In this document: positions 1-11,141 of the stretch, in pieces
How the letters are laid out: the number at the start of each line of letters is the position of its first letter
Position numbering within the stretch: position 1 is the first letter of the stretch
NCBI GenBank assembly: GCA_008931825.1
Contig: QXVZ01026780.1
Coordinates: forward strand, 1 to 37,010
DNA length: 37,010 bases
DNA from: Phallusia fumigata
Taxonomy: Eukaryota > Chordata > Ascidiacea > Phlebobranchia > Ascidiidae
Direction of reading: 5' to 3'
Program-made: the position numbers and the translations under genes
Notes under the pieces: model-generated
Told to the model about the DNA's origin: nothing
The model's database searches: none
Seen by the model: only the letters and a program-made list of their open reading frames with translations

Positions 1-123
1 ATCAAACCACAATAGTAGGGTTGTGATTTCGAGATTAGATTATAAATTCAAGAAAAGAGATTTTCCGAGCTTTTTACAGTCCAATGCAGGCGTTTGTCCA
101 GATTAAAACATATAAGGGAAACA

Positions 124-667
124 TGCAGTTTGATCAAATATCCATGTACTTTATCTTGCCAATGCTTGAAAGGCATAATTAAAAGTAAGTCCTCGTGTTG
201 GACAAGTTTTTTGAAGGCAAAACATATTTTATATGACTGTTCCCATTTAGCAACGTAAAAATAGTCAAAAGCTGCGCTATAAATATAAGTGCACTGTATG
301 TTACATGTTCTAAATTCACGACCGGGCGTTTTACTTTATCGTGGCAAAGCGCTTACTAAGCCCATAGTTCCAACATAAAGTATTTTCTGCTGGGCTTAAC
401 ATATCAATGTAACAAATGTATAGTTTTGCTTTGGCTGTTATATGCAGTCCGATTTTTTTCTATTTTCACATTGCAATCTTACCTCCAGCTGCAACAGAAT
501 CTTTGGAGTGATGTCTCTGGATATCTACGCAACAAATATAAAATAGTAACTCGATAAAATCATAAAAAACAAAACATGTCTGATATTTTCAAGCTAAATT
601 CTGACGGGCGTAGTTATCGCGCCGCTAGTGGTCGCTAAGCGAAAAAATTAAATACAATTTTAAGATG
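124..667. repeat. Direct repeat A, copy 1
   Basis: About 540 bases that recur in the same orientation at 1,798-2,310, from 'cagtttgatcaaatatcc' to 'ttaaatacaattttaagatg'. Differences are scattered substitutions and small indels. No protein of note is encoded and no terminal inverted repeats are obvious. The element is of unknown class. Confidence 0.85.
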
Positions 668-1797
668 GTGTGGCGAATATTATTTATTCACCTTCTTTTT
701 TTGCACTGTCAAGGTTTATTAATTCTACATTTTTTGATTTATGTTCACGCATAACCTTTTGCATTAATTAGTTGTAGTTTTGTTCGTATTGTTGACTTTC
801 AACGTTTTCACTTAATGGTTGTCATCGTCAATTGTTTTTGTGTTTTCTCACTTGTTTCTTTCACCCATTTGCAATGTAAATTCCTTTGGCACATCGTTAC
901 ACTTATTTGTTGCGCACTACTTTTTTTGATGCTTTTCCTATGTTTATGTTTTCTTTGACTCCCCTGTTGCCGATTTTACATTAAGATTAATTCACGCCTC
1001 GTTGCCTACGGAGATACCCGGATGTGCCTTGTGTCGTTGCGTGATTGGTTGTTCGACGTGATCGGGGGCACAGAGCGTGTTCGCAAGAAAAGCAGGCAGT
1101 CTTCTTGTGGGCGCCTTGCTGGTCATTGTGAATTACTGTGCTGTACCTGTCGCTGTGGAAGTGCGTGGAAACGTTGTTGCGTAAGTGTAAGGGAATCGTT
1201 GCAGCGTATATTTTATATAATTTCGTGCTAATAAACAGTAAGACGCCCTTAAAGCGAAACTAGGGTTAGGTAGACCTGGCTTTAGTGGTGAGCCGTTATT
1301 TCAGGGTTCTGAGCCCTTTACAGAATTAGGGAGACAGCTTCGATAAGAAAGATCCAGTTGGCCGGGGTTCTTGGGTTTGTTTGGCAATGTTAATATCGCC
1401 ACCCGAAACTACTAGGCCTAATTCCGAGGCTGTCTAAAATAATTCGGTAACAATGTTAAAGGGAACATCACAAAAACTCATATGGTGCATAAATACAATG
1501 TGGTTCACCACAAGAAGTGTGTAGCGGTTCTGGCCGAAGCACGGATTAAAAGGTGAAAACTCGTTTTGCGCTAATCCTTAATTTGGTATTACGACTACTA
1601 AGAATTAAACCTCAGAAAGATTCACAGGCTCTCGTACTGTGTTTGAATGGGCCGCGACAATTAGCAATGATTGTCAGCATAAAAATACTAAAAACTGTCA
1701 ATTACACAAACTCTACAACCCCCCCCAAATAATATTTTCAGCATACGTTATTTTCTATCAAAAATAGATATTTAAAACAAACATTACATTGGGTCAG
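668..1797. other. Unassigned spacer
   Basis: I see no convincing gene here. A 69-codon open frame at 1,022-1,231 (+) is Cys- and Arg-rich in its second half and contains a donor-like GTAAGT near 1,180. An AATAAA lies at about 1,231. It could be an isolated exon but has no partner exons I can find. The remainder is AT-rich with a C-run near 1,720. Confidence 0.4.
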
Positions 1798-2310
1798 TGC
1801 AGTTTGATCAAATATCCGTATATTTTATCTCTCCAATGCTTGAAAGGCGTAATTGAACATAAGGCCTCGTGTTGGACACGTTTTTTGAAGGCAAAACATA
1901 TTTTATATGACTGTTCCCATTTAGCAACGTAAAAATAGTTGAAAGCCGAGCTATTAATATAAGTGCACTGTATATTACATGTTCTAAATTCACGACCTGG
2001 CGTTTTACTTCATCGTGGCAAAGCGCTTGCTAAGCTCAACATAAAGTATTTTTTGCTGGGCTTAACATATCTATGTAACAAATGTGTAGTTTTGCTTTGG
2101 CTGTTATATGCGGTCCATTTTTTTTCTATTTTCACATTGCAATCTTACCTCCGGCTGCAACAGACTCAACGCAACAAATATTAAAATAGTAACTTGATAA
2201 AAGCATAAAAGACAAAACATGTCTGATATTTTCCAGCTAAATCCTGACGGGCGTAGTTATCGCTCGGTTTGTGGTAGCTGATCGAAAAAATTAAATACAA
2301 TTTTAAGATG
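1798..2310. repeat. Direct repeat A, copy 2
   Basis: Second copy of the 124-667 repeat. It is slightly shorter because of small internal deletions, for example near 2,035 and 2,165. Confidence 0.85.
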
Positions 2311-2435
2311 CAACCAAAGATTTCGCGCCTTTTTCATGTAAGCGTTATTGGAAAAAAAAACTTTTAGGAACAGAACTTTACCAAAATTTATCAATTCGAA
2401 AATAGTCAAAAGTCAAATGCAGCATTTTTTTAAAT

Positions 2436-3105
2436 GAGCGCACAGTCCATATTTCATGTCCTATTTAGGTGTGCGACAGCCCTTGTGGTTCGAAACCTTT
2501 CAGTTACCAAATTCTTAAGCCTTAAAATAAATTGTGAAATTGTGACCCAATAAAAATAGTAATGGCAAAACATGTCTGATATTTTTTCACTGGGTTTGAA
2601 TACGATCCCAAAGACGAATCCCAATTAGGTTATTATTGAATCTGAATATCAAGCGCCTCGGATCATTATTGAAATCTGAATATCAAGCGCCTCGGATCAT
2701 TATTGAAATCTGAATATCAAGCGCCTCGGATCATATGACCAAGTGTTCACGCATGCCTGATAATTTCGCAGGCTCTCGTCTGCGTNGAGCGCACAGTCCA
2801 TATTTCATGTCCTATTTAGGTGTGTGACAGCCCTTGTAGTTCGAAACCTTTCAGTTACCGAATTCTTGGTAAGCCTTAAAATAAATTGTGAAATTGTGAC
2901 CCAATAAAAATAGCAATGGCAAAACATGTCTGATATTTTTTCACTGGGTTCGAATACGATCCCAAAGACGAATCCTAATCAGGTTATTATTGAATCTGAA
3001 TATCAAGCGCCTCGGATCATTATTGAAATCTGAATATCAAGCGCCTCGGATCATATGACCAAGTGTTCACGCATGCCTGATAATTTCGCAGGCTCTCGTC
3101 TGCGT
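2436..3105. repeat. 350-base tandem duplication split by an N
   Basis: 2,436-2,785 and 2,787-3,105 are near-identical, both starting 'gagcgcacagtccatatt' and ending 'ggctctcgtctgcgt'. The single N at 2,786 sits exactly on the junction. The second copy has one fewer internal 34-base unit. The N suggests that two overlapping contigs or haplotypes were placed end to end. Confidence 0.85.
2628..2736. repeat. 34-35 base tandem repeat, three units
   Basis: The unit reads 'attgaaatctgaatatcaag' followed by 'cgcctcggatcatt'. There are three consecutive units here and two in the duplicate near 2,985-3,050, so copy number differs between the two larger copies. Confidence 0.9.
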
Positions 3106-3407
3106 TGAAATAGACTGCGACCACAGGCGCGGAACACGGGTACGCTGTATACCCGAGAATCTGACCAACGTTCGTCATGCGTTATTTACTGTTAGGAAAT
3201 TCTTTTGAACTTTAAACGTTACGTAACAAACGCTATTGAGCTCAATTGCGGGCATTGTTTCACAACCAGGTAATTGTTCGCATGAGAAACTACAAAACAC
3301 TGGGAGAAAATAAAAAAGGAAGGAATGGTGACGTCATAGTGAGCCTGTGATGCAACAGCCGCTTTGGCGTGAATGAAATATTAAATTTACAGCGGAGCGT
3401 ACGCAAC

Positions 3408-3466
3408 AAACATGTACCACCATTCCATAAGTTTTTATTCGTTCCCTGACACAACTCGTTGCCTTT
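3408..3466. repeat. Short duplicate B, copy 1
   Basis: About 58 bases ('accaccattccataag...') that recur at 3,782-3,836 directly after the N at 3,779. The open frames that cross it on the minus strand share this segment and are not otherwise gene-like. Confidence 0.7.
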
Positions 3467-3781
3467 CCCAACAGCACGTCGTTGAAAATTATTTACTGTC
3501 AGTAATCTCTTAATACCTGTGCAGGTATAAATGTTAAATCTAAACAAAACATCATTGAAAACATCCACGCACTTGTCACACAGTTTTGGAATTTAAACAT
3601 TCATTTTTGTAAGTTATGTAAACGAAAGTTTAATGGAGCATAAAGGTGTTGTTGTGCAACGGACAACAGTACAATTTGTTTGATATTCAATGCGGCCTTA
3701 CAGCACTGAAACTTGCGCTCGTTTGCAACAGTAACAAAACTATCCAGCGGTAGAATTGCGTTGCGTGAAGTTCTTAAANAA

Positions 3782-3836
3782 CATGTGCCACCATTCCACA
3801 AGTTTTTATTCGTTCCCTGACACAACTCGTTGCCTT
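3782..3836. repeat. Short duplicate B, copy 2
   Basis: Copy of 3,408-3,466. Its right end is followed by 'ttgaagttcttaaa', which also lies just left of the N at 3,779. This is again the pattern expected from a poorly merged overlap. Confidence 0.65.
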
Positions 3837-3905
3837 GAAGTTCTTAAACTGCAAGCCTCAACAAAGTCTTACCCTATTAGGCGCCAAGAAAGATATTTGG
3901 TATTT

Positions 3906-3931
3906 CATGACGTCATTTTGTGACGTCATGT
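3906..3931. other. Two TGACGTCAT palindromes
   Basis: 'catgacgtcat' and 'tgacgtcatg' are separated by five bases. Both match the CRE/ATF palindrome. No gene start is visible nearby, so function is not supported. Confidence 0.4.
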
Positions 3932-3935
3932 AATG

Positions 3936-4889
3936 TGGCATACCCTAAAAAATCGGCGCCTATGGCAGCGACAAATCGGATAAAGTAAAAAACTGTCAAA
4001 TGCACAAACACTACGACCCCTTTAGTAATATTTTCAGCATACATTAGATTTTATTTTTGCGAAGAACACATATTCTATACAAGCACACACTGGGTCCATT
4101 ATTTCCTAGGAATTTTATGACATATTTGTTTTTGCAAGCATAAACATATAGGATCCAACATACATTCAATTGTTAATTGTTAATTGTTAGCCATGTTAAT
4201 ACGATATGGTCAGTTTTAAAATAGGTTCTAAAAGCATGATTTAAACCCCACAGCTTTACCAACCCTAACCAATAAAAACATCGCTGTCGCACAGGTAGAT
4301 TACATTATTCACAACTGTGTTGCGCAACACGTGTTTAGTAACCTTTGACCGAGCGGCAACCATCTAAGTTCTAAATTTTGAAACTTTTTTTGATTTTTTC
4401 CAACTATTTGGNTGGCATACCCTAAAAAAATCGGCGCCTATGGCTGCGACAAATCGGATAAAGTAAAAAACTGTCAAATGCACAAACATTACGACCCCTT
4501 TAGTAATATTTTCAGCATACATTATATTCTATTTTTGCGAAGAACACATATTTTATACTCGCACACATTGGGTCCATTATTTCCTAGGAATTTTATGACA
4601 TATTTGTTTTTGCAAGCATAAACTTATAGGATCCAACATACATTCAATTGTTAATTGTTAATTGTTAGCCATGTTAATACGATATGGTCAGTTTTAAAAT
4701 AGGTTCTAAAAACATGATTTAAACCCCACAGCTTTACCCACCCTAACCAATAAAAACATCGCTGTCGCACAGGTAGATTACATTATTCACAACTGTGTTG
4801 CGCAAGACGTGTTTAGTAACCTTTGACCGAGCGGCAACCATCTAAGTTCTAAATTTTGAAACTTTTTTTGATTTTTTCCAACTATTTGG
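3936..4889. repeat. 475-base tandem duplication split by an N
   Basis: 3,936-4,411 and 4,413-4,889 are almost identical, both starting 'tggcataccctaaaaa' and ending 'caactatttgg', with an N exactly between them at 4,412. A handful of substitutions (for example around 4,045 and 4,525) would fit two haplotypes. Each copy contains a short 'ttaattgttaattgtta' reiteration. Confidence 0.85.
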
Positions 4890-4891
4890 TG

Positions 4892-5101
4892 ATGCGTTAT
4901 CAATTCAGTTTTGACGATTTGCCCTCTTTTAAACCAAACATAAGTTTACATGATACCACGTTGCAGTGGACTACCGTAAATGGAAGGATGACTATCGCTA
5001 TGCATCGTATTTTGCAGCGTGATATAACAAATTTTTTTAGTACCTACAACACAATAAGAGCTTCAATTTCGTCAGCAAAACGATTGTCCGGCAGCCCCTA
5101 G
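4892..5101 (+). CDS. Unassigned small open frame, possible exon
   Basis: A 69-codon frame from an ATG at 4,892 to TAG at 5,101. Composition is protein-like (FDDLPSF..., then a serine/arginine-rich tail) rather than low complexity. I recognise no family. No convincing splice sites or polyadenylation signal define a gene, and it directly abuts the end of the 475-base duplication. It may be a fragment of a mobile element ORF or chance. Confidence 0.2.
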   Translation: MRYQFSFDDLPSFKPNISLHDTTLQWTTVNGRMTIAMHRILQRDITNFFSTYNTIRASISSAKRLSGSP

Positions 5102-5128
5102 TAAACGTCTGCTTTATGCGTGAAAAAG

Positions 5129-5264
5129 CAGTGGTCTGATACCAACCGTGTCAGAACGAAATTTGTTTTGAGAGCATGTCAGAACGAAATTCTGGTTGGT
5201 GGCCCTCAAAAAAAAAATTCAAAGATGAAGTGGTCCTTGGACTAAAAAAGTTTGAGAAACACTG
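5129..5264. mobile_element. Short hAT-like non-autonomous element (tentative)
   Basis: The left end 'cagtggtctgatacc' and right end 'aaagtttgagaaacactg' resemble the inverted termini common to hAT elements (CAGTGGTTCTCAAACTTTT class). The termini match only partly and I could not find an 8-base target duplication. The interior, about 100 bases, repeats 'gtcagaacgaaatt' twice. Confidence 0.45.
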
Positions 5265-6319
5265 ACTTAGACACATCCTGAACTAAATGTGCAGTTTTTA
5301 TGTTTTAGTGCAGTAATCTGTTGGAATCGACTAAGTTTAGTTGCTTGTATGTTTTCTAGTGTTGGCGAGTCGCAACTATGTTAATGTCCAGCTATGGAAT
5401 TAAGCGTTTCTAGTAACCTTTTCTTTGTTATTGTTATTTAAATGTTTAGACTAAAGGGGCGAAGCATTAAACGCGGAAGAAAAACAATTTTCTCGAAAAC
5501 CAACAAACAAATATGCACCAGTGTAAACGGCAGTAGCAAAATTTTTACTTACGAATTTTTCTTCAGGATTATTCTCGTGCAATAGCATACCTTTTTCTGA
5601 TGTAGCGACAAAGACTAAGTTTTGAGTCTAAAAAAATATTTAATTTAAGCAAAACCGTACTATGGACTTAATACATTATAAACGAGATATGAGTGAGTAA
5701 AGCAGATTCGTATCTCAATTATATTGTGTGGTAACTTTACCTATTCAACAAAACGTACAGTTTAATGCAAATCGGTTTTTCTGGCCTTGCAAATGTTTAC
5801 AACTGTCTCTGATTCACAAATTTTTAGGCAACCATTTACTTATGATCCCCATGCCGTTAATCATCGCCCAGAGTAAAAACCAATGCACAAAACAAAATGT
5901 TTGTCGAAAACCATGAGAACAAAAATAAATAAACTTGAACCAAAAGTGGTGACATCGGGTGTGGTATTGCAACAAAAAAAGGAAAAACGACGAAAACTTT
6001 CCACTATTTCGACGAAAAACGACAGTTTGTCACTATTAATCTTTACTCAATTTGTTCGTTTGTATGTGTCTTAACTGAAACCAGTAAATTCTGCAAAAGA
6101 CACTGATCCACTGTCCTGCTAAACATGTTCTCTGTCATTTTGTGTATCATGAACAGCCGAACGAAACCTGCATATTACCTGTTTCGTCACATAACAGCAT
6201 ACAGCAATCACCTAACATTTTTAAGTTTGGCATAACAACCTAAATATCAGGACAAGTAACTATTTGTACTTTGCACTCTCTAATATGAAGTTCTAAATTA
6301 GCTCTAGCTTTTATACGCT
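5265..6319. other. Unassigned AT-rich spacer
   Basis: No gene recognised. The open frames at 5,728-5,916 and 5,883-6,074 are Lys/Asn-rich or lack any splice context, and I treat them as chance. Confidence 0.5.
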
Positions 6320-6600
6320 TGGCAGCTTCGACGAATGAGAAGGCGCAAACGATGAACCGCCCCTAAACAAGAACAATGGATCTTCGCGGGGAAGCACTGT
6401 AACTTTCCAGAACAATAGTGAAAAGGAAACTCTTGTTTGTAATTGTGGTTTAAGTTAGGAAATTTTTATGGCAGTCTCTTGTTTTTTACATGTCACAGCT
6501 CGCCCGGAAATCACTCAAAATTTGTTCGTAGTATGTATGGTTATAAAGGAAAAACCCGCACTATTTTAACATTTTTGGTGCCATAATGAAAGATGTACGG
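6320..6600. repeat. Dispersed repeat unit P, copy 1
   Basis: Recurs diverged at about 9,080-9,330 and 10,325-10,600. Shared landmarks in order are 'gatcttcgcgggga', 'ccagaacaatag', 'ttttttacatgtcacagctcg' (shortened in places) and a cluster ending near the 'cactgttttaac' motif. It is non-coding. Confidence 0.75.
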
Positions 6601-7009
6601 TTTTGATTAAACCTGCTTAAGGCCTTACGCGTGTACGCATATTTTTTTACATTTTCTTGGCAAACGTTTGTCCCGGCGCAAACAGCGCGTTAAAATTAAA
6701 TGTAAATGTTTACATTATCGTTTTTACAATTCGTATTTAAGAAGCTTTTTTAGAGCGTTGTTCAAAACAGTATTTAATTGCTTTTTGAATTGATAGTAAC
6801 GCTGTATTAATCGTTTTGACTTTGAAAATTTCAAAACTTGCATCGTTTTTAGACAGACGTGAAATTAAACAAACCTTGCAGAACAAACATTACACTTTGC
6901 GCGTCTCTGTTTAACTTACGTGGGATGTTTTGATAAATAACATGCGTTGAATGGTGTTTGCGCAATACTGGTCTGGCATATTGACCTCCTGCTTTTGTGA
7001 AGATTTTTC

Positions 7010-7190
7010 CGGTATGACTTGTGTAAAACGAGTCAGAGCAACAAAATAACTTGCGTCATCTTAATTGTGTTTGTGTAATTTGTTCCTGCCAACCTAATAG
7101 AGTTCTACCTGAGACTTGATACCGTGGAATTGTCTGGGAAATAGGATATCCTGTGACGCGAGATTTTTTAAAACATCACGACAAAGCCTG
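7010..7190. repeat. Dispersed repeat unit Q, copy 1
   Basis: Recurs at about 9,410-9,560. Landmarks are 'ccggtatgacttgtgtaaaa', 'acgagtcag', 'gagttctacctgagacttga' and 'tgtctgggaaata'. The 'gtgtaaaacgagtcag' part also occurs at 7,553 and, inverted, near 28,895. Confidence 0.75.
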
Positions 7191-7234
7191 CCTATGACTT
7201 GAAAACTATATGATTCCGCATATCTGATACTGGG

Positions 7235-7890
7235 ATCTGACATAGAGGTTTCACCCAGGCCAACGAAAACGACACAGCTCTAATCCTAAAATCCAAAATT
7301 CATGATTAGACGTTACTGGTAAGTTTTGCGACAAATTAAAAATACTCATTGGGTTTTTGATGGTAAACCGGTTGATGTCTGCCTGCATTGCCAGCACAGT
7401 ATTCTTTGTTCGAAAAAAGAAACAGGTGTTTGGTAGCACTACGAATGGTACAGTACCACACCTACAAGTGTAATTTAGACGAACTGTTTTGCTTTTGGTG
7501 TTTTGAATATATTGTCGACAATACGCATCAAAAACCACTTGGCCTAAATGACTTTGTGTAAAACGAGTCAGGGCAACATCACAACTTGCGTCATCTCAAC
7601 GGTGTTTCTGAATTTTGTTCCTAAACTGCTAAATTATCGCACCAAATTATGTTTACCCTTGTATCAAAAAAGTCAAGTTTTGTGTGTATCTTTATGTTCT
7701 ACAACTGCTTTTATTCACACTTATACATACAAGGCAGTAGTTATGTGCAAAAACATTTGCCTTAGATACACAACTCACAGATTTAAACAGTTTCAATAAG
7801 ATTCAAGGCAGTAGTTATGTGCAAAAACATTTGCTACGTTTCTACAAACGCTGTAGCAAATTTTTCTTCCTGCTAAATATATACTGATAA
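7235..7890. repeat. Inverted repeat partner of 28,640-29,235
   Basis: About 600 bases matching 28,640-29,235 in opposite orientation at high identity, beginning at 'gaggtttcacccaggcc'. Part of the long dispersed repeat family. Confidence 0.85.
7251..7538 (-). CDS. 95-codon repeat-borne open frame
   Basis: The frame runs from a GTG (no ATG) to a stop just inside the repeat. It is matched by an equally long open frame at 28,919-29,206 (+), with eight amino-acid-changing and six silent codon differences between the two. A shorter relative with PNTC and INRF motifs occurs at 9,710-9,904 (-). It has a CRCG motif but no domain I recognise. Most likely it is a remnant of an element's ORF; the excess of silent changes is too small to prove selection. 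Confidence 0.25.
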   Translation of the reverse strand: MVFDAYCRQYIQNTKSKTVRLNYTCRCGTVPFVVLPNTCFFFRTKNTVLAMQADINRFTIKNPMSIFNLSQNLPVTSNHEFWILGLELCRFRWPG

Positions 7891-8330
7891 ACAAAGCGAA
7901 ACACATTTTAGTTGCTTTCTAATTGTATAAAAAAAGAAAAGACTGCAACTCACTACCAACTGGAGTTGCGACAAGTTGACTATATGCGTATATATACGTT
8001 TTAGTTTGTGTTGTACATATGTTTGGAAATCTATTATGTTGCAACGTTCAGGTTAGGTGATACCATTGTTACTTCCGCAGTCTACATGGCAACATAATCT
8101 CTGTTTCTTATGTTTGTGAATGAAACATGTCGCGGTTGTTTTATAAATTCGAGCTTGTAACTATATATCACGACGCCTACGAACTCTCTTCAGTAATCTG
8201 GACGCGTTGTGTTGTGTAATGAACCTTTGCTTTAAACTTATTGTCAACATCCAGTTTCAAATTAATTAAAATTGTTACCCGATCAATCAAAACATATTTA
8301 ACATCAAAATGTAGCCATGCTATGCTGCGC
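7866..8330. repeat. Dispersed repeat unit R, copy 1
   Basis: Starts 'cttcctgctaaatatatact' and recurs at 11,142-11,600 (same orientation) and about 28,380-28,640 (inverted). Non-coding in all copies. Confidence 0.85.
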
Positions 8331-8394
8331 AACATTTTACCGTTGAGGTTGAAAGTTTAACTGGAGACGGTTAAAAACAAAGCAGTATTATTCA

Positions 8395-9062
8395 ACAATA
8401 TACCGCACAAACATCTCGACAGAAAAGCGAAAGTGGTTACGGATTGACTAGATATTATTGGTGCCCATTCAAACGCGTATGTAGAAAAATCAGCGTGTTG
8501 TTATTAATTACACATGTTACAGAATGCCTGTCGCTAAAGTTAACAAAAGGCTTTTGGCCTGAAAACTCTGTATCAAACAAAACCCGAGTGGTCGATATGT
8601 GTTGATGGTTAACCAATGATGTCTTAAGCTGCACGAAAATGGATCTTAAAACTGCTAAACAGTCGATTACCAGTTAACTGTGTATTGCACAAACTGTGGT
8701 CGTCACGTCAAGTCCGCAGTGGTCCTTTACCCATAATGCCTCAGTCAATTGGAGTGTTCCAATTACGCTTCACGTGTTGCTTGCTGCCAATTTGTAACTG
8801 CTGCGTAATTGAACATACATTATTTCGGACATTTTTTGTCATCTGCCACAGTCAAGCACGACATTTATTACCCCTTATATGGAAAGGAAAACCTTTAATA
8901 CCACGCGGACAATTCAGAATGGCACAGAGCACAAATTGCGTCACAGAGCCCTCGCGCGCGCGGTACTATCGAAGGTCGCCCTTAGGAAACCGTTGAATTG
9001 GTCGAACAGATATTGCTTTGCATTTCGGAGTGAATACCAGCCGCATTTGTTTGTTGTTTTAT
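8395..9062. repeat. Dispersed repeat unit S, copy 1
   Basis: Recurs at about 11,645-12,366, 29,310-29,690, 31,385-31,503 (right end only) and inverted at about 27,930-28,300. Landmarks in order are 'cgacagaaaagcgaaagtgg', 'gtgttgatggttaaccaatg', 'cctcagtcaattggagtgtt' and 'tcgcccttaggaaaccgt'. The frames at 8,685-8,996 and 29,522 share this segment and are repeat-derived. Confidence 0.85.
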
Positions 9063-9079
9063 GACTGCTTTCTCTCTTT

Positions 9080-9330
9080 GACCTTTTTGCAATTTCTCAA
9101 CGATGAAACCACCCCTAAAAACAACAATCGATCTACGCGGTAAATCACTGTAATTTTTCCAGAACAATAGTGAAGGGGAAACTCTTGTAGTCAAGGGACC
9201 TTTTATCGCAGTCCATTGTTTTTTACATGTCACAGCTCGCCCGGGGAATCACTGAAAATTTGTCCATAATAATACCCCTAAAGGGTTGTCAGGGGCAAAC
9301 CCGCACTGTTTTAGACATGTCGGTGCCATA
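9080..9330. repeat. Dispersed repeat unit P, copy 2
   Basis: Second copy of the 6,320-6,600 unit, directly following unit S. Confidence 0.75.
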
Positions 9331-9409
9331 ATAGTGCCATAACGACGAATGGTGTTGCGCAAAACTGGTCTGGCCTATTGACCGCCTGCTTTGTAAGATT
9401 TTTTTAATA

Positions 9410-9560
9410 TCCGGTATGACTTGTGTAAAACGAGTCAGGACAACATCACTAATTGCGTCATCTCGATTGTGTTTCCGACTTTTTGTTCCTGCCGACCAAC
9501 TCGAGTTCTACCTGAGACTTGATACGGGTGACATGTCTGGGAAATAAGATACACTGTGCC
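9410..9560. repeat. Dispersed repeat unit Q, copy 2
   Basis: Second copy of 7,010-7,190. As in copy 1 it follows unit P by several hundred bases or less, so P and Q travel together. Confidence 0.75.
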
Positions 9561-10324
9561 GCGAAACTCACATATTTGGTGCTGGGATCTGCGCCGAAGC
9601 TTACTGGAGCAATCGTGAATACACAGAATGGCAGAACTTATAAATATTCATTCTCAGACATAAATATAATTTGACAGAGTTTTTACCAAATGCTTTCAAA
9701 CACCAACCACTACACTTCATTCTCCACTATTGGTATACAAGACATGTTTTCGAACACAAACTTGAAACGAAAGAAAGTGAAACGAAAAGGGTTTTTATGG
9801 CTGAATCGGTTGATACACGTCTGCATTTGCAGTACGGTATTCTTTGTTTGAAAAATAACACAAGTATTTGGTTGCACTACATGAAAAAGGAGAAACATGA
9901 ACATAACTTAAATCAACAGTTTGTCTTCTGTTCATCTGTTACAAGCTTTGTTCGTTTGTATGTGTCTACTCTAAATAATTAACAATAGATTCCATACGCG
10001 AACTTTATGCAATGTACAAGGTGCAACTTAACAAAAAGCTCTAATGCACTACCCTGATGAACATTTCCAGTGGAGTCCCGGAAAATACACTGTCATGACG
10101 TGTATTCATTGCAAAAAAACGTGAATTTAAAAAATCTTGAAAACCGCCGAACAAAATCTGCAAAAATCTATTTCGTCACATCACATCATACAATTTTTTG
10201 TAAAGTAAAGCATAATAATTTTAAAAGCAGGACAAGTAACTTTTTGTACTTAGCTCTCTCCAATATGGAGTTCTAAATTAAACCTCTGGCTTTAATATGC
10301 TTTGCAAGCCTTTGTCTGTTTCGA
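9561..10324. other. Degenerate repeat-derived spacer
   Basis: Contains a diverged relative of the 7,251-7,538 open frame (9,710-9,904, minus) and otherwise no gene I can support. Confidence 0.5.
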
Positions 10325-10600
10325 ACAATGAGAATTAAAGCGCAACGTTGATCCTAAACAGTAACATCGATCTTCGCGGGGAATCACCGTAATTTTTCCA
10401 GAACAATAGAGAAGGGGAAACTGTTGTTTTTTAATTGTTGTTTAAGTGAGGGAACCTTTCATCGCAGTCCTTTGTTTTTTTTTGTATGTTACAGCTTGCC
10501 CGGGGATTCACTGAGAATTTGTCTGTGATTAATCCCCATGTGGGGTTGTCATAGGGAAAAAAACGCACTGTTTTAACAAACCGGGGCACTATATCGCCAC
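10325..10600. repeat. Dispersed repeat unit P, copy 3
   Basis: Third copy of the unit seen at 6,320 and 9,080, again with 'gatcttcgcgggga' and the 'cacagctcgcccgggg'-like core changed to 'cagcttgcccgggg'. Confidence 0.75.
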
Positions 10601-10689
10601 AAGAGGAGATGTAAGAAAAATGTGCTTTGTCATCCCACACGGAATACGACAAGTATGAAAAACTAATTGAACAAGCACATTTGACCTCG

Positions 10690-10695
10690 TTTATT
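10690..10695 (-). terminator. AATAAA polyadenylation signal
   Basis: Reads AATAAA on the minus strand, only six bases beyond the stop codon at 10,701. It fits the 3' end of the Cys-rich exon. Confidence 0.55.
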
Positions 10696-10700
10696 GTCAG

Positions 10701-11038
10701 TTAAACTTCACTAAGCAACGCTTCAATATTGGAACCTTTGTTTGCAATAATACGTAAACAACGGGCGTAACCTGCAGATGTTTCATTCGTTTTAATTAAA
10801 GTGTGGCGCACATATGGGTAGCACCGGCAGCTTATACTGCGCTTTGGGTTTGACACTGGTTTGTTCGGTAGTGTGTTTACTGTGCGGTGGTCCACTAGAG
10901 GCAAAAGTGGGCATTTGTCTTCCCTCATGGAATCCCTAAAATGTAATAATTTAAAACATTTAGAACACTGGCGGGGGCTTCGTGTCGGACAACGGTGACA
11001 ACCGCGGTTGTCAAAACGTTTGCCATAACATGTATTCA
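10701..11038 (-). CDS. Last exon of an unrecognised cysteine-rich protein
   Basis: Begins after an acceptor-like 'aattgtttag' (intron AG at 11,039-11,040) and runs about 112 codons to a TAA. It contains ten cysteines, including CHRC, QCSKC and SCRCYP arrangements, and several basic residues. An AATAAA follows the stop at once, which argues for a genuine 3' exon. The upstream side runs into repeat unit R within 100 bases, so partner exons must lie beyond it and I could not identify them. The CxxCx4H spacing faintly recalls a zinc knuckle and the SCRC segment a cystine-knot tail; neither is good enough to name a family. It has no second copy in the window, unlike most of its surroundings. Confidence 0.45.
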
Positions 11039-11141
11039 CTAAACAATTTACATTACTGTATGTATTCTCTAAAGTTCGGAAAATTCGGAAATTTTAGGAA
11101 ATTTTTCTGTTGGCGCCCGCTGTGGCCATCATACATTTTCT

